Shown piece by piece: positions 51,734 to 64,000 of a stretch of 64,000 nucleotides of DNA. Each line of letters opens with the position of its first letter. Within the stretch, counting starts at the first letter, position 1. Origin of the DNA: Strix aluco (Eukaryota; Chordata; Aves; Strigiformes; Strigidae); contig NC_133948.1 of assembly GCF_031877795.1 (NCBI RefSeq), positions 11,268,948 through 11,332,947 on the forward strand, read 5' to 3'. A model generated the notes under the pieces. The model saw only the letters and a list, made by a program, of their open reading frames with translations. It ran no database searches and was not told the DNA's origin. The position numbers and the translations under genes are program-made.

Positions 51734-54700
51734 ATGTCCACGGGGAAGATCTGTTGTCTGGTGCTGCTGACCCTGGGGGTGCTGGCGGTGGTTGTTGCAC
51801 TCGTGGTCATCCTGACGCAACCCAAGTGCGGTCCTCAGCGCTACCTGCATGGTGCCGTGGCTGCTGACACCGAGACCTGCTCTGTCATCGGCCGGTATGT
51901 GCACGGACCTCTTGGTTTTTCAGGTTACATGTCGCATATGTCGTGGACTCGAACTGACAGACAGGACACATAACTACGGGAGTGAGCTGGGTTTCTGTCC
52001 TGTCCCCGCTTCTGGGGCTGAGCAGCAATGCTGCTCCCTGGGCGCTCTCCATCGGCAGTGGAGCAGCTCAGAGGGCTGCCCTGCCTCTGCAGTTGATTCT
52101 TATTATCATTATCCAATGTCCCAAAAATTTGCAGCTCTGCAAACCCATGGCCTTTTGGAAGGTACAAATATTTATAGTATACAAATACAAGATTGTTTTT
52201 AAGTGGGAAAGCAGGAAATTAACTGTTTGTGTCATGGTGGTATGTCTGTCAGATAAGTAACTTAGAAATAAATTAAGGAAGAAGTGAGAGCAGCTAGCAG
52301 AGAGCTGCAGCTGGGCTTCAGCAGAGGCAAGGCAGGCAGGCTGGGAGGGTAAGGGGGTATGGGCATCCCAGCCTTTAGGGTGTATGTTTCCAGACTGAAG
52401 CCTGCAGCCCGTGTGTCTGATGTGAAGAAAGACACTCTACTGGAAAGCAAAGAGCAGATTTAACTGAAATTCAGCCAAGACAGTATAAGTACAAAAGGCA
52501 TACTTACATCACTTGAAAGGAAAGATGTAGGTTTAAAAAGTTCTTTACCTGCCTGGTTTGTAACGCTTCTGTTTGTGTAACAACTCGCTCAAAGATTTTG
52601 CCTCTTACGTTATTATTTTCTGTTACTTCAATTCTTAAACACTTGTATACATGAAAGTAGAAGGATGTAACTTCACAAGCTACATGCGATGCTGGCTGTG
52701 TGCTCTACCTTGTGGCTGGAAGAGTGACATAAGGTGTGGTGCCATGACACCATCCTTGCCATGCCGCACATGTGGTTCTTGCAGTGATGTGCGATGATGT
52801 GTGGCATTTGTGAGTAGCTGGAGGAGGTGTGTGGCTGCACATATGTCAAGGAATGAGATGGGTTTTTTATGCTAAGCAAGCCACATGTTAGTTCTTCAGA
52901 GGGCAAAAGAAGTATCTTTTAAATCAGTACTAATGGAAAGGGAGGAAAATATATTACTGGATTACCCAAATAATCTGCTGGGAAAACCACAGCACTTGTT
53001 TTGCAGCTATTGTGATTTTTAACTTGAAGTAGTGTACAATGAGCTGGAAGGCGCTGAAGTGAGAGCCACAGAAATCTGTGATCAGGTTGACAACTGAAAA
53101 GCTTTGGCTAGCTGCTACTGCTGCTGGGCTGTCATCTGTTTCCTTCCCTTCTCTCCATAAGAAGCTCTACCTGCTTCCATAGCCTCAACCATTGCTGTAG
53201 CTGTTCCTCCAGCACACTTGCTGACAAGGTCTGTGGTGTCCCTCCAGCCTGACAGACTCCCTTAATTTCCTACAAATAGTTTGCCAATGATCCCCACAAA
53301 AATCTGCCTTTGCCCCAACTTCCCATCACACATTATCCCCCCTTTTCCCCAGCCTGGAGCATCTGCACATCACGTCCTGCTGCTCCAAATGTATCATCTC
53401 TCTCCCCCAGCCCTGCCAAGCCCCTGGATCTCCCCAGTCAAGACTATCCTCCTTCTTCTCCTTGGCTCTGCACCACTCACCTCTGCTCCATGGTTAGCTC
53501 TACTCTCCTACTGATGCATGCTGTCTGCTGCTTTTCCCAGTATCCTTTGCCTTCAGCCATTCTTGGAAACCTTTGTGCTCATTTTGTGCTGCCCTTACAC
53601 TTGGAATGAAACAAACTCCTGTGTTGTTCTCCCAGCTTGAGCTATCTGCACATGTTCTAGCAGTTGATCGTAATAAAACTGTTTATAAAAATATTCCTCT
53701 GCAACAGAGCTTGTGATCAGAAGCTTTGTATAGTGTTTGCCCTTTTCTTTGTGGTTGTCGTATTTCTCTCTTTGTCCCCACTGGCCCACAGTTTGTAAGG
53801 AAGGAACATTTTTTCATTGGAGGAAGCTCACTGAATGCACTGTACTGCATGTGATCTTGTTAATTTTCTCCCAGACATTTCTGTGATGTTCTATCTGTAT
53901 ATTACATTCTAGCTCTTAGCTATTAACACGTGATAGTCACTACTAAATTAATTCTCAGTAATCTCCAAAGTGAGAAAATGATGTTATCTCACCAGTATAA
54001 ATAAGGAAGTCTAGCATGGTGGTTACACTGCGTGGATGCCACATCAGAGCTGCTTTGACCAGGGTCTCTGCCTTTCAGAGCAATCTGCGCTGCTCGGGGT
54101 ACATCTCGCACTGACCCCCTGTGTGGCTCTGCAGGGTGAGGGCTTCCTTAAGCCTGACCCAGAGGTCTTGATGGGAACACCCGGACCTGAGGAGCACACA
54201 GTGGGCTCCTGCTTGATCTTTGCTGAACAAGATTTTAGCGTCACATAGGGATTCTGTCACAACAGTAGCAATAAAGTCCAGTTTCTCAGAGTAGTCTTAG
54301 CCATTAGGCCCTGTTGTCCCCACCTGTGAGCTGCCACTTCATTTGCCACTTACCTTCAGCAACAAAGCAAGAGTTGGGCAAAGCCAAGCATCCCTCAATG
54401 CACAACCCTAACTCATTCCCAGACACTGCCCAGCCAGTCAGCTGAGTGTTTTTGAGATTACAACAATGCTGTTGACTTCTGCTGTTCAAAAATAAATTCA
54501 TGAGACTTGAGAGAGGAAACAAGAAGAAATAATTAATCTTGGTGTTTTCTGTATCTTACTAAGTACTGTATTTAGGTCTTCACTCTTTTTCTGCAGTTAT
54601 GCAAATACTTGCAAATTTTTATGCTGGCTGTTTGGACTTGGGATACTGCAAAGAGTTGAGGAGTTAGGCGAGCAATCATGAATGACAAGATCCCAATGGT

Positions 54701-57700
54701 GCAAGAGCTGGGGCCTGTACTGCTGCTCCCTTGCTGGGCCCTTTGCTGCCCGTGCTGCTGCTCTCTCCCTTCTGCCTGATCGCTGCCTCACCCTCCAGCA
54801 ATGTGACTGCTCCTTCCCACATGTACCCATCTCCCTGGGCTGGTGTTTGAACTTCTGGTCTTCTCATCCTACCAACACACCACCACCACCCACCCCCCTG
54901 CTCCCAAACTGCTCAGTCACCTCATTCCTCTCCCATCTCCTCTGTGTTTGAGGCAGGACATGGCCACTCTCCTTGCTTGTGATCCAGCCTGGGGAGCACT
55001 AAGGATAATAATTTCCTTGTTTTCTCTGTGCTGCAAAGCCATGGCTGTTACCAGATGCAGTTTTTTCGAGGAAGCTGCGCTCAGCCTCTGCAGCTCAGGG
55101 TTGGAACAGGCTCATTTCCACTATAATTGCTTAGAAATCACAGGAGAATTAATCTACCAAAACTGGTTAATTCACTGATGACCACACACATACGCATTTC
55201 TGTATATATAAAAATAAGTAAAAAAAAATACATGATCAATATGATCAAAATTTTTCATTATCAGCTTTAGGGTTTTTTTTTCCCCCGAAGCAAACAACTT
55301 GGCCAAATTAGAGTGAACTGTTTGAACTGGAGGCAGACTACATCTCTGGCTTTGTACTTGCATACTGCAAAGCCTCCTAACAAATTTTCTCGAGAAGTTT
55401 AAAACATGTGAAATAAGGTAAACCAACAAATTTCCTCAGTTTAATTTTTTGGTAATTGCTGAATGCTTTTATTGGAAACATACAAAAAGGAAAAGAATGA
55501 CCTCCAGCACCATGGAAAAAAAAATTAGGCTTGGTGGCTTGAGTATAGTAAAGCTACAATCAAATGAAACCCACATGTTGTAATTGAACCTGTCAGCCTG
55601 CCAGTTCACCCCACTGGTGAGAGCAGGAGTCATTGCAGCCAGTCCCTAAAGGCACACCACAGAGATTCAACAGTGCAGGTTTGTCCCTGCTCTCCCCCAC
55701 TGACCCCGCAGACCCTCTCTCTGAGGGGACCCTGCACTGCACCCTGGATTTCATCCTGCACATCCCCCCCTGAGCTCCTGGGAACCCATGCAGGGGACGC
55801 TGGGAGAACCTCCAGTGCAGGATGGGCATGAAACCAGTTGCACTGGTCTGGTACTAAAAGTCTTGGAAGCTAAAAGCAGCACCTAATCTCTGACCTATGT
55901 ATTAATTCTATTATTTAATTAAAAAGTCTTGTTTCCTTTAAAAAAAAAAGAAACTCAAGCCACATGCTCTGTGAGTTGTCATTAGCAGTAATGAAATTCC
56001 TGGGGCATTACATGATACTGCACTGGTTTAAGATGCTGCTGTTTAAGACAGGGTCTTTGTGTGCTCCTAATAGAATTTTCAGTTGAACTTATTGAGAATA
56101 ACTGAACTGAACCTCTTGCCCAAAGAGTAATCTTGTGTTTTAACAAGTGGGATGGTGGGTTGGGGAAAATACCTCAGGGCCCTTGTGTTTCCGTCACTGA
56201 TAGCTCAGCGTCAGTAAAGGGTCAGTGAAGGAACCGTGTGGCTCTAATTCATTAGTACAAACAGGAGGTGGGGGACAGACTCACAGCCCCTGTCTGCTGC
56301 TCTTTTTTTCCAGTTGTGCTCAACTGTTATTTTCAGGCTTGGGTTTTCCAGCTCTGGAGACGGTGTTCATATATTCTGGGGCTGTGTAAGGTTGGACTTT
56401 CTGAAATCTTTATGCAACTATTTGGCTTCCTGCAGAAAGTGAGCAACCTCGGCAAGCCTCCAGTGTGCTGTCATCCTTACTGGCAGGTCCTGTGCTAGAC
56501 TCGCTCTTAGCCATCAGTGCCCGGATCTCAGTGCTGAAAAAGGTTGTGTCTTTTGCTGCGAATGATTTTACTGCTGAAGACTGGGGACTGAAAGCAGTAT
56601 TGTGCAGATGTCTGGTCCAGACAGGGGCCCTGTGCTGGAAAAAAACTTGTCCCTGAATGAAGTGAAACACTTTAATAAAGAGGGACTGGAGGCTAAAAGG
56701 AGAGTCAAAGCAGTTTTTAACCCAGGGATTTGGATTTGGTACCGAAGTTCACCTCAGTAATTTGTCCTCATATCAAGAAGCCATGAGGAGACAGGAGGCG
56801 ATTGCCCTGGCAGTGAGTGGTACACAAACCCACCTTCACTTCCAACTCTGATCCTCTTGTTCCCTCCTGGCAATGGAAGAGGCTTTTTCCATCAAGCATG
56901 GAAAAAGCTTTATATTCCCTGTCAATGTACTGTTTGAGCTCTGCCATCCACTGCTCTGCATCTGTTTGTTTCTCAAATGGCAGAAGCGAGAGCCAGCATA
57001 AAGCCAGGGAGAGATTTAGGAAAAGTGCTTGTTCCCAGCGATGGGATTCACTGCAGCAAGACGACCTGACCTGACCTGGCCCAGCAGCCATCACTGATCC
57101 CGCTTCTCCAGTGTAGCCTAGCATAAATCCTGGGAACTGGCTTTTCTGAAACACCCGCCTGGGGTCAGGGTGGTGGGGAGGGTGAGAACGGTGAGAACTT
57201 AACAGTCAGAAATTGTCTGTGGTCCTGGGAAGCTCAGTTCTAGGCAGAGAATCTGCTGCAAAAACCTTTTTAGTGATAGCCCAACAGCATTTCTGATGAA
57301 TGTTTCTATCCCAAAGGACTTGCCTTGCCTTCTTCTTGTATTTTGACAGTTTTAAATTTGGCAACTGGCCCTTTTTAACAGAAACAGCTGTTGCTTTTGT
57401 TCTTCATAAATCTTAAGCAGGCAGCTTTCTTTAGCAGAAAAAAAAAGTCAATATAATTTAATACCTTAACATTTCCAGTGTATTTAAAATGGCTTCAGGG
57501 CTCCTTCTAGCCCAGGGCAGAAGACCAGACTTGGTCTGCAGCCCAGCACAGCCCATCATTGTTGTGAGGACTGCATGAGCGAAGTGCTGTCATTCACCCT
57601 TCCTGGGAGGGTGAATCCCTGTTTTGCTGCTGCTGGAGTGGGACTTGGTTGTTAACATACTCTTCTGCTCCTGACTTTAAGGAGACGCCATTAATGGCCA

Positions 57701-60700
57701 AACCATAAAGCTGAAACTAAGTGACAGGAAGGATATAAGACAAAACATGTTGTTATCAGATCTTGTCAGCTGTAGCACTAAGATATCTCTAGAGACCTGG
57801 TAAGGTACCACACTTTGATTAAGGGGTCACATTTCTCTCCAGGGTTTTGCATTATACTTAAGCTAGTTGTAGGAGTGAGCCACGTAAAGGGAGCAACCCA
57901 GCAGGACAGGGTGTACTCTGCCAGTCTAGCTAGATGAGAAAGAATAGCCCTAAATTCCTGAGGCATCGCTTCCAAGGAAATGGCAAAGCTCTGGCTAAAA
58001 GCAGGTGAGCCAGGCATGGGGACCCAAGTGTGATATACCAAGAGCCAGCTCAGAGAGTGTTTTTTGTTGTGTTTCAGTCTCCAGAGAGGCTGGAGGGAAA
58101 GCTGTCGAGACTGGGCCCACTCTGCAGATAGCACAGAATGGCTGTGGCCCTGGACCCCACGCTGATGGTGGGGGACACATATCAGGCCTCCTGGGTAAAA
58201 GAGCAAAGCAGCTCAAAAGAAATCTTGTTATTAACCCTGGTCAAGATTTGATTTTACCTTTGCTGGGTTCAGTTGTTTCTGAGCTGAGCTACAAGCCTGA
58301 CTGTAAGGCTTGTTTTTCCTTAGCTACTGCTGTGCCTGTCCTGTGTCATGGGACACCCCCTGTGCTGGGGCGCAAGTGAAAAACTTGGCAGGCACGTGCA
58401 CCCCCACAGAGCCAGGGAAACAACATCAGTGTGGTGTGCGAGCCCTCCAAGATGTGTTTGTGAGATCTGGGGCTGGGAGTGCTTCCTGCCAGGCTGGGAA
58501 GAGCCAAGATAATGCCCAGTTTTGGGAAGAAATCTCAGCTCCCCTTTCCCCTAACCTCTGTCCCCCAAAGAAGCAATAGGCAAAGGACTGTGCCCAGCAT
58601 CACTCAGCCCATCCCATACTGAGATGGTCTCAGATGCCATGCACCGTGCTAGTGGCTGGGAAGCCTCAGCTCTCCATCCCATGGTGCTTACTGAAAGGCA
58701 GCAGGCAACTGGAAAGCCCTCTTTCCCTTGAGCAAGAAACAGGTCTCACTGTGTGTTGTTAGATGTGGTGTTTGCCACCAGAGGTGACAGTGGCCACTGA
58801 TATAGACACAATAGACAGGAATGGAAAGCACTTTTGGATGATCTGGAAATTCTAGTTTTCTTGTAATCTTTTTATATTGCAGAATGTGATTAGCGAGGGC
58901 TGGCGACCAAGAATAAAGCAAAACATGCTTTACTTTTCCTGTGAAAAGGTGTCCCTGTGTTGGCTGCTGGTGTTACTTTTGCTCTGTATTGTGTTAACAC
59001 CAAGGAGTTGCAGCCAAGAATCAGGGCACCACTGTGCTAGGCACAGAGCAGGAACAATAGACTATTTCTGGCTTTCCTGCCTTCCTGAGGCACACACAAT
59101 GTCAGTGTGTGTGACATGACCCATCTGAAAACTACTGGGTGGACTAGCAGGCTGGAGTAATCAGTGCTCATAAATAAGCACTTGATTTACCTTGGCCATG
59201 CCAGGCAGGATGTGTCCACCCTGGCAGTGCTGCTGAAGGCCTGTCCACTGGCCAGTGAATGTCCTCCTCCCACTTGTTCCTGATGCTCTCAGGAAATCAG
59301 TGTCCCTTTTGCCAGTGGCAGTAACAGTCCAGGTCTCAGCTCCCTGGAGAAGTTTGCTGCTCTCTTTAGCAGTTAGACACACCTTTTCTGCTGAGACTGA
59401 GCCCTCATTTGTCCTCCCTGTTCTCAGTGGGAGCCAAGGGCACAGCTACAAACTGGAGTTTACATGGCTTGTGTTATGCTGGCTCTATGTCTAACAGGGA
59501 ATGTTGGAGGGAGGGAGCATGGATAAGGTCATGCTAAGAAGCTCTCAGGTTTCTATGCTTTGTGCATATGGCACTACATTTGCCATAGTTAAAGTGTATT
59601 TAGCTCACAATGTCACTTTTATAAACAAGTACATGGGAACACCAAAGAGTCTTAGCGTCATCCAGAATCAGGCCATGTAGGTGTACAAATATTAAATTAG
59701 TAAATTGAAAGCCTGTGGTCACCCTTTAGAGCATGCTAAGTTGATGCAGTTTGAGTGCAAGAGCATGCTGGCTTGGTGCAGATCAGTGATGGTGGGGGAA
59801 CAGCTCATCTTTTGGAGCAGGTAGACGACCACCACCAGATGACATAAGAAGGGATGAGGATCTTCATCAGGGAGTGCTCCTCCAGGAACAAGTTGAGGGG
59901 TGTATGGCACTGGCTTCAGAAGGAGAGTGCAGGAGGGTCCAGGGACAAGAGGTGGTGCAAGATGTGCAATGACTTACACAACTGTGAATGTGCCTGGGAA
60001 CCTGGGTGAGAGTCTAGGGCTTTTCAGGCTTTGGGAAAATGTGTCTGATGTTCCCTGTTAAGGTCTTAATGCATTGCATACAATCTCAAAGTTTCTTTTT
60101 AAAGTTGTTTTTCACTGCAAATTATCTCAGAACCACGGTTTTCCTTGGCACCAGGCTTTGTGCATGCGTTGCCCCATAGCCCATAATTCAGGGGCTCTGC
60201 AGAGCACTGTCCTGGGTCTGTAGTGGTCCTTCTCCCCTCTTTCCCCAACTTTATAATATGCTCTCTCATGAAGCCCTTGTGTCCTTCCCTTCTATTCTTA
60301 ACAAGTAAAAAGCTTCAGTTTCAGAAAAACACCACCCTGGGAGATTTGTGTGGTGCGAGTCTTACCCCCTGCTGCAAGATGAATGGGTGAGCCTGAGCCT
60401 CTGTCTCAATTTTCAGAGCTACAGTCAGGGAGCAGCTTGCTGCTAGGAGGCTAATAGTCATGCAGGCTCCAAACAGAAAGCCCGGTGGTTCCCTACCCTT
60501 TCTTTTCTCCCCAGTTGCCCACATTCCATTTCCTTACAGGCAGTGGTTCCAAAGGCTCTTACAGAAACAAAGGAAAGCCACAATCAGTGTGCCTGCTGGC
60601 AGCATCCTGTTCCCAGCCCCAGCAGGTCCCAGCCACATCAGTGGATGTAAAATAAACAGCAGTCCCTATACGTGCTCTGTGTTCCTGTCGTAGCCTCTGG

Positions 60701-63549
60701 GAGCAGTTGCACTTCAATTAATAAATTATTCCACTTTCCCTTCTGGCTGTGCCTTATCTAAGCAATATCCCAATCCAAACAGTCAGAAACCTTCCTAGCA
60801 AATACCAGTGCTGGCTACTGACAGGCTGTGCAAGGAAATCCCCGCCCCACCGAGTTTGCACTGCAAGGAAAAGATTTTTCTGCGGCTGTGTTTGAGGGAA
60901 GCATTTGTTGAGACCCGTTTCTCTAGCAGAAACTCATTGCTGTCAATAGCACGAGGCTGCCTTAATACCTGTGTGTTCTTTGGTGTGGCTGTGCCGAGGT
61001 AGAAACAGTTGAAGGGTTTTTCGCCTGTTTGTTTTTGTTTGTTTTGCCTTTGGGGATACAGGGAGGGGGTGGGATTTTTGTGCCGATATCACACAAGACC
61101 AGGAAGTCACACTGTAGGAGCCATGAAGTAAGGCCCGAATTTTGTGCTAATTGACATGTTAAGTCTCAGGAGTTTGCTTCGCATGGACCCATCATTCCTG
61201 CTTCAGTGTCCCTGTCCTGTTGACCAGCATATGCCTTTTTATTAGGAATGGTAGGTGGGGAACTAGAAATCAGTTGTTTGGTTCCCAGCATGTGGAAAGC
61301 TCTATCCTCTGCCGAGAGCATCCTCCTCTATGTCTGACAGCTCCTTGCTGTCCCTTTTTGTCAACAGCATTTACAAGCGGCTGCAGTTCTCTCTGTCCCA
61401 TCACTCTGCCCAGAGGAAGACCAGCCTTGCACAGGTCTGGCCCCTGGCTGCTCTTTCCACCTGCAGACTCTCCCTTCTTTTCTACTAATTTTTCTTTCTA
61501 ACTCCCACAAAGGAAGGTGCCTTTCTGTGGTCTCACACCCCACACTGCTGCCAGTAGCTTTCTCCAACTGCTAGCTGCTCTTGTCAAGCTGGGGCTGCCT
61601 TGCAAGTGACCCAGGGAGATATTTTCATGTGGCTCCTCCATTCTGTCATTCCTGGATTTTAACATTGTCTTTTTTCCTCCCTTTCCACCACAGGGACATC
61701 CTGAAAAGTGGAGGCACAGCTGTGGATGCTGCCATTGCTGGCTTGATCTGCACTTCGGTGATGAACCCTCAGAGTTCAGGCCTGGGTGGTGGGGTCATAT
61801 TTACCATCTATAATGCCAGCACAGGTATGGGCCAGCCCTGGCCTCTCCATGGTGCCTCATCTCTTTCCAGACACCCAGCTGCCGAGGAGAAGTCAGAATC
61901 CTTCATGTTCTCTCAGAGCAATTTTTTGAACATGAAAGCCGCATCCTCTGATCACAAACCGTGCTTTTGCTCTTAACCCAAAGCACCTGTTGCAGGGAGG
62001 GCATCTTTTCACAGCAAGAATGTGTTGGGGGGGGAGGGGGAGACGGGAAGGAGCTTTGGATTTAAAATGAACTGACTTTGCCTCTCCTTCCCCCTCCAAA
62101 GCAATCCAGATTTACATTTCAAAGTCACATAGCTGACAGTGCAGCAAGGTGGGAGCGGTGCTGTCTGAGCTGCCGCTGGGCTGCTGTGGAGGCAGATGGG
62201 AGCAGAGTGAGGTGTGTGTGGGCAAAGAGCACAGCAATATGGGGCTGTCGCTGGCTCAGCTGAGCCCCTGGGCTGGAACTGCAGGCGCTCGTCCTGCCCT
62301 GGCAGTCCAGGCAGTGCCTGCCGACATGGGGGCTGTGTCTCAGGCTGCCCTCGCTGGCACGGGTAGGGCTCCCCAAAGCGGCGGTGAGACTTCCTGTCCC
62401 AGGAGATGCATCTTCACTTCAGAAATCTAAATCTAACAATGTTCAGGGCCTGCTGGGAAGTCTTCCTGTATTTGGCCTAACTCCTAGTGTTGTGTTCTTG
62501 CTTTTATGTTTTTAATGGGTTTTTTAAAGTGTCTTGGCTCCCAAAAGCCCCCAGAGCTTATAATCTAAATAGTAAAATCAACAATGAACACAGTTACAAT
62601 ATTGTAGTTTTAAAACCCCTTCCAAGTAGTCTCACAGAGTCACGAGTCTGGAAATGCTTGGGTGTATCTTATGCAATAAGCATAATTTGGCAAAACACCT
62701 ATATTTTTCTTTCTTCCCTTTTGGCAGAGCCATGCAACTTTGTCTCCTATCAACAGCCCTCTTCTGCTACCTTCTGCTGCACAGAGCCACATGGCTACCC
62801 TAGGTAGCACTGTGGGCTCCTGTAGCACAGCTGGCTCTGTGGTCTGGGATAGGAAAAGATAAATACAAGGCAGAGAAATAATAGGCTAGACCTGAAATAC
62901 AAGTGTGTACAAGTGGGGTTTTTGGTTTGATTTTGTTTTGTTGTTTTTTCCTTTCAAGCTTCCTGATATGTAAAGAGTCATTCTGCTTATAAACATGATA
63001 GACATGACTCACCATTACTTGGAAGATGGCCCACCAAGGAGCATGAGCCTCATGTTATGTCTCTGACGTGTCCTACCTGTAGAGGAAGTGCAGGAACCTG
63101 CCAATCAGATGTGAAGCAGCACGTCCCAGCCCATGTCCCAGGCCCAAGAGCCCTTGGGGGAGGACCTTAAGGGGCTGGAGACTGGCCCTGGCCTTGTCCC
63201 TGTACCTGTAGGCAGGCACTGCTTGGTTTGCTCTAAATAAAAGCATGGGAGCAAATGGCAGCGTGTGCCATGAGCCGAGTGCAGCCTGACCCTGCCAGTG
63301 TGCTTGACACATCTGGCAAAAGGCTTCAGGCAGTTCAGCACAGTGCCACTGGCTCCGGGTGAGCAGCCTTAGCCTGTGCGGGGCTCACAGCTGCCTGAAG
63401 TGTGATGTTCACCTGCTTCAGGAAGACAACGTTATGCATTTCCCCCTTCTCCTTTCTAGGAACAGTGGAGGTGATCAATGCCCGCGAGACAGTCCCACGA
63501 GTGTTTCCACACGATTTGCTGTCTGGCTGTTCTGCTCGTTTCCTCATTG
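51734..63549 (+). CDS. GGT5: GGT5, gamma-glutamyltransferase 5, first three coding exons (3' truncated by window)
   Basis: GGT5 is a type II membrane ectoenzyme that removes gamma-glutamyl groups from glutathione conjugates, notably turning leukotriene C4 into D4. Exon 1, 51734-51894, encodes a short cytoplasmic start and a signal anchor at residues about 6-28 (CLVLLTLGVLAVVVALVVIL), then CGPQRYLHGAVAADTETCS; donor CG/GTATGT. Exon 2, 61694-61824 (acceptor CCACCACAG, donor ACAG/GTATGG), encodes the small-subunit-fold motif ICTSVMNPQSSGLGGGVIFT. Exon 3, 63460-63549 (acceptor TTTCTAG, donor ATTG/GTAAGG), encodes VEVINARETVP. Phases agree at both joins. The motif NPQSSGLGGGVIFTIYN separates GGT5 from GGT1, which has NAHSMGIGGG there. 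The catalytic Thr and the large-subunit region lie beyond the window. Intron 1 is about 9.8 kb. Confidence 0.94.
51895..61693 (+). other. GGT5: GGT5 intron 1
   Basis: Long intron with no recognised gene, RNA or transposon. Several chance open frames occur, for example minus-strand frames at 56768-57154 and 57778-58206, but none resembles a known family or has convincing splice partners. Confidence 0.7.
61825..63459 (+). other. GGT5: GGT5 intron 2
   Basis: Intron of about 1.6 kb containing a G-rich run near 62030-62045 and a moderately GC-rich segment at about 62120-62400. No coding exon between exons 2 and 3 is needed for the family alignment. Confidence 0.75.
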
Positions 63550-64000
63550 GTAAGGACACAGACTGGGCCGTGAAGGCTGTGTGCCCTCCTGGCATGCTGT
63601 GCACAAAGCTCAGGATGGGGGAACTGAGGACCTTGTTGACTTTATCTGAAGTTCTATTTAATTGCTTGTGCTATTCCTGGATTGATTTTTGCAAAACTAA
63701 AAAAAAAAATGCTAAGTCCATGAAATTCCCATTTTGACACCCTGACCAGTGAAGGGGTGAGTAGCACAGCATGAGGAGAAATCACTATGTAATTTCTCTT
63801 CATAGGAACACTGCATTTCAAGACCAGATTTCCCAAAACACTCATTTCCCAGTACTTCTTACAGAGAAAAATAAGGTCAATAGCTGCTCAGACTTTCTGG
63901 AAATGAAGAAATCAATCTAGTGCGCTTGCCCATGTCCTTACACTGGGGAGGCAACGTGACAGCATCAGGAGTTGAGTTGCTGGGCTCCAGCTTAGCTCAG

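Noticed and set aside
56768-57154. Minus-strand frame with a helical stretch inside GGT5 intron 1
   Set aside because: No family recognised, no convincing splice partners, and comparable frames exist on the other strand.

Overview
This is vertebrate nuclear DNA, almost certainly avian. The evidence is two CR1 LINE fragments with bird-type 3' ends, a low repeat load, ancient MIR-like and hAT relics, and spliced genes whose proteins are close to mammalian orthologues. I see no bacterial or organellar genes, rRNA, tRNA or CRISPR.

Layout. Positions 1-388 (+) hold the last two exons of MED15, a Mediator tail subunit, followed by its 3' UTR. Positions 2917-3024 (-) hold a decayed terminal exon of CCDC74. 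Positions 7183-24998 (-) hold a complete SMPD4 (neutral sphingomyelinase 3). I could join its 18 coding exons without a break in frame, giving 797 codons. SMPD4 starts in a CpG island at about 24.85-25.33 kb. A divergent + strand transcription unit seems to start there too, next to an RFX-type X-box, and may encode a small unrecognised gene running to about 27.3 kb. Positions 27.3-51.5 kb are mostly intergenic: MIR-like relics, a 750 bp hAT element that may be composite, a solo-LTR-like fragment abutting a CR1 fragment, and a second CR1 fragment. On the minus strand at about 36.8-42.5 kb there are several open segments with good splice signals and partly compatible phases. They could be an unrecognised or decaying gene. 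Positions 51734-63549 (+) hold the first three coding exons of GGT5, with a TATA box upstream. The rest of GGT5 lies beyond the window.

MED15, CCDC74 and SMPD4 keep the order and orientation known from mammals, so this looks like an ancestral block. GGT5 next to it is not the mammalian arrangement. The genes are not functionally linked: transcription (MED15), sphingolipid turnover at the ER and nuclear envelope (SMPD4), and extracellular glutathione/leukotriene metabolism (GGT5). The most interesting points are the CCDC74 relic, the candidate gene divergent from SMPD4, and the exon-like cluster at 36.8-42.5 kb.
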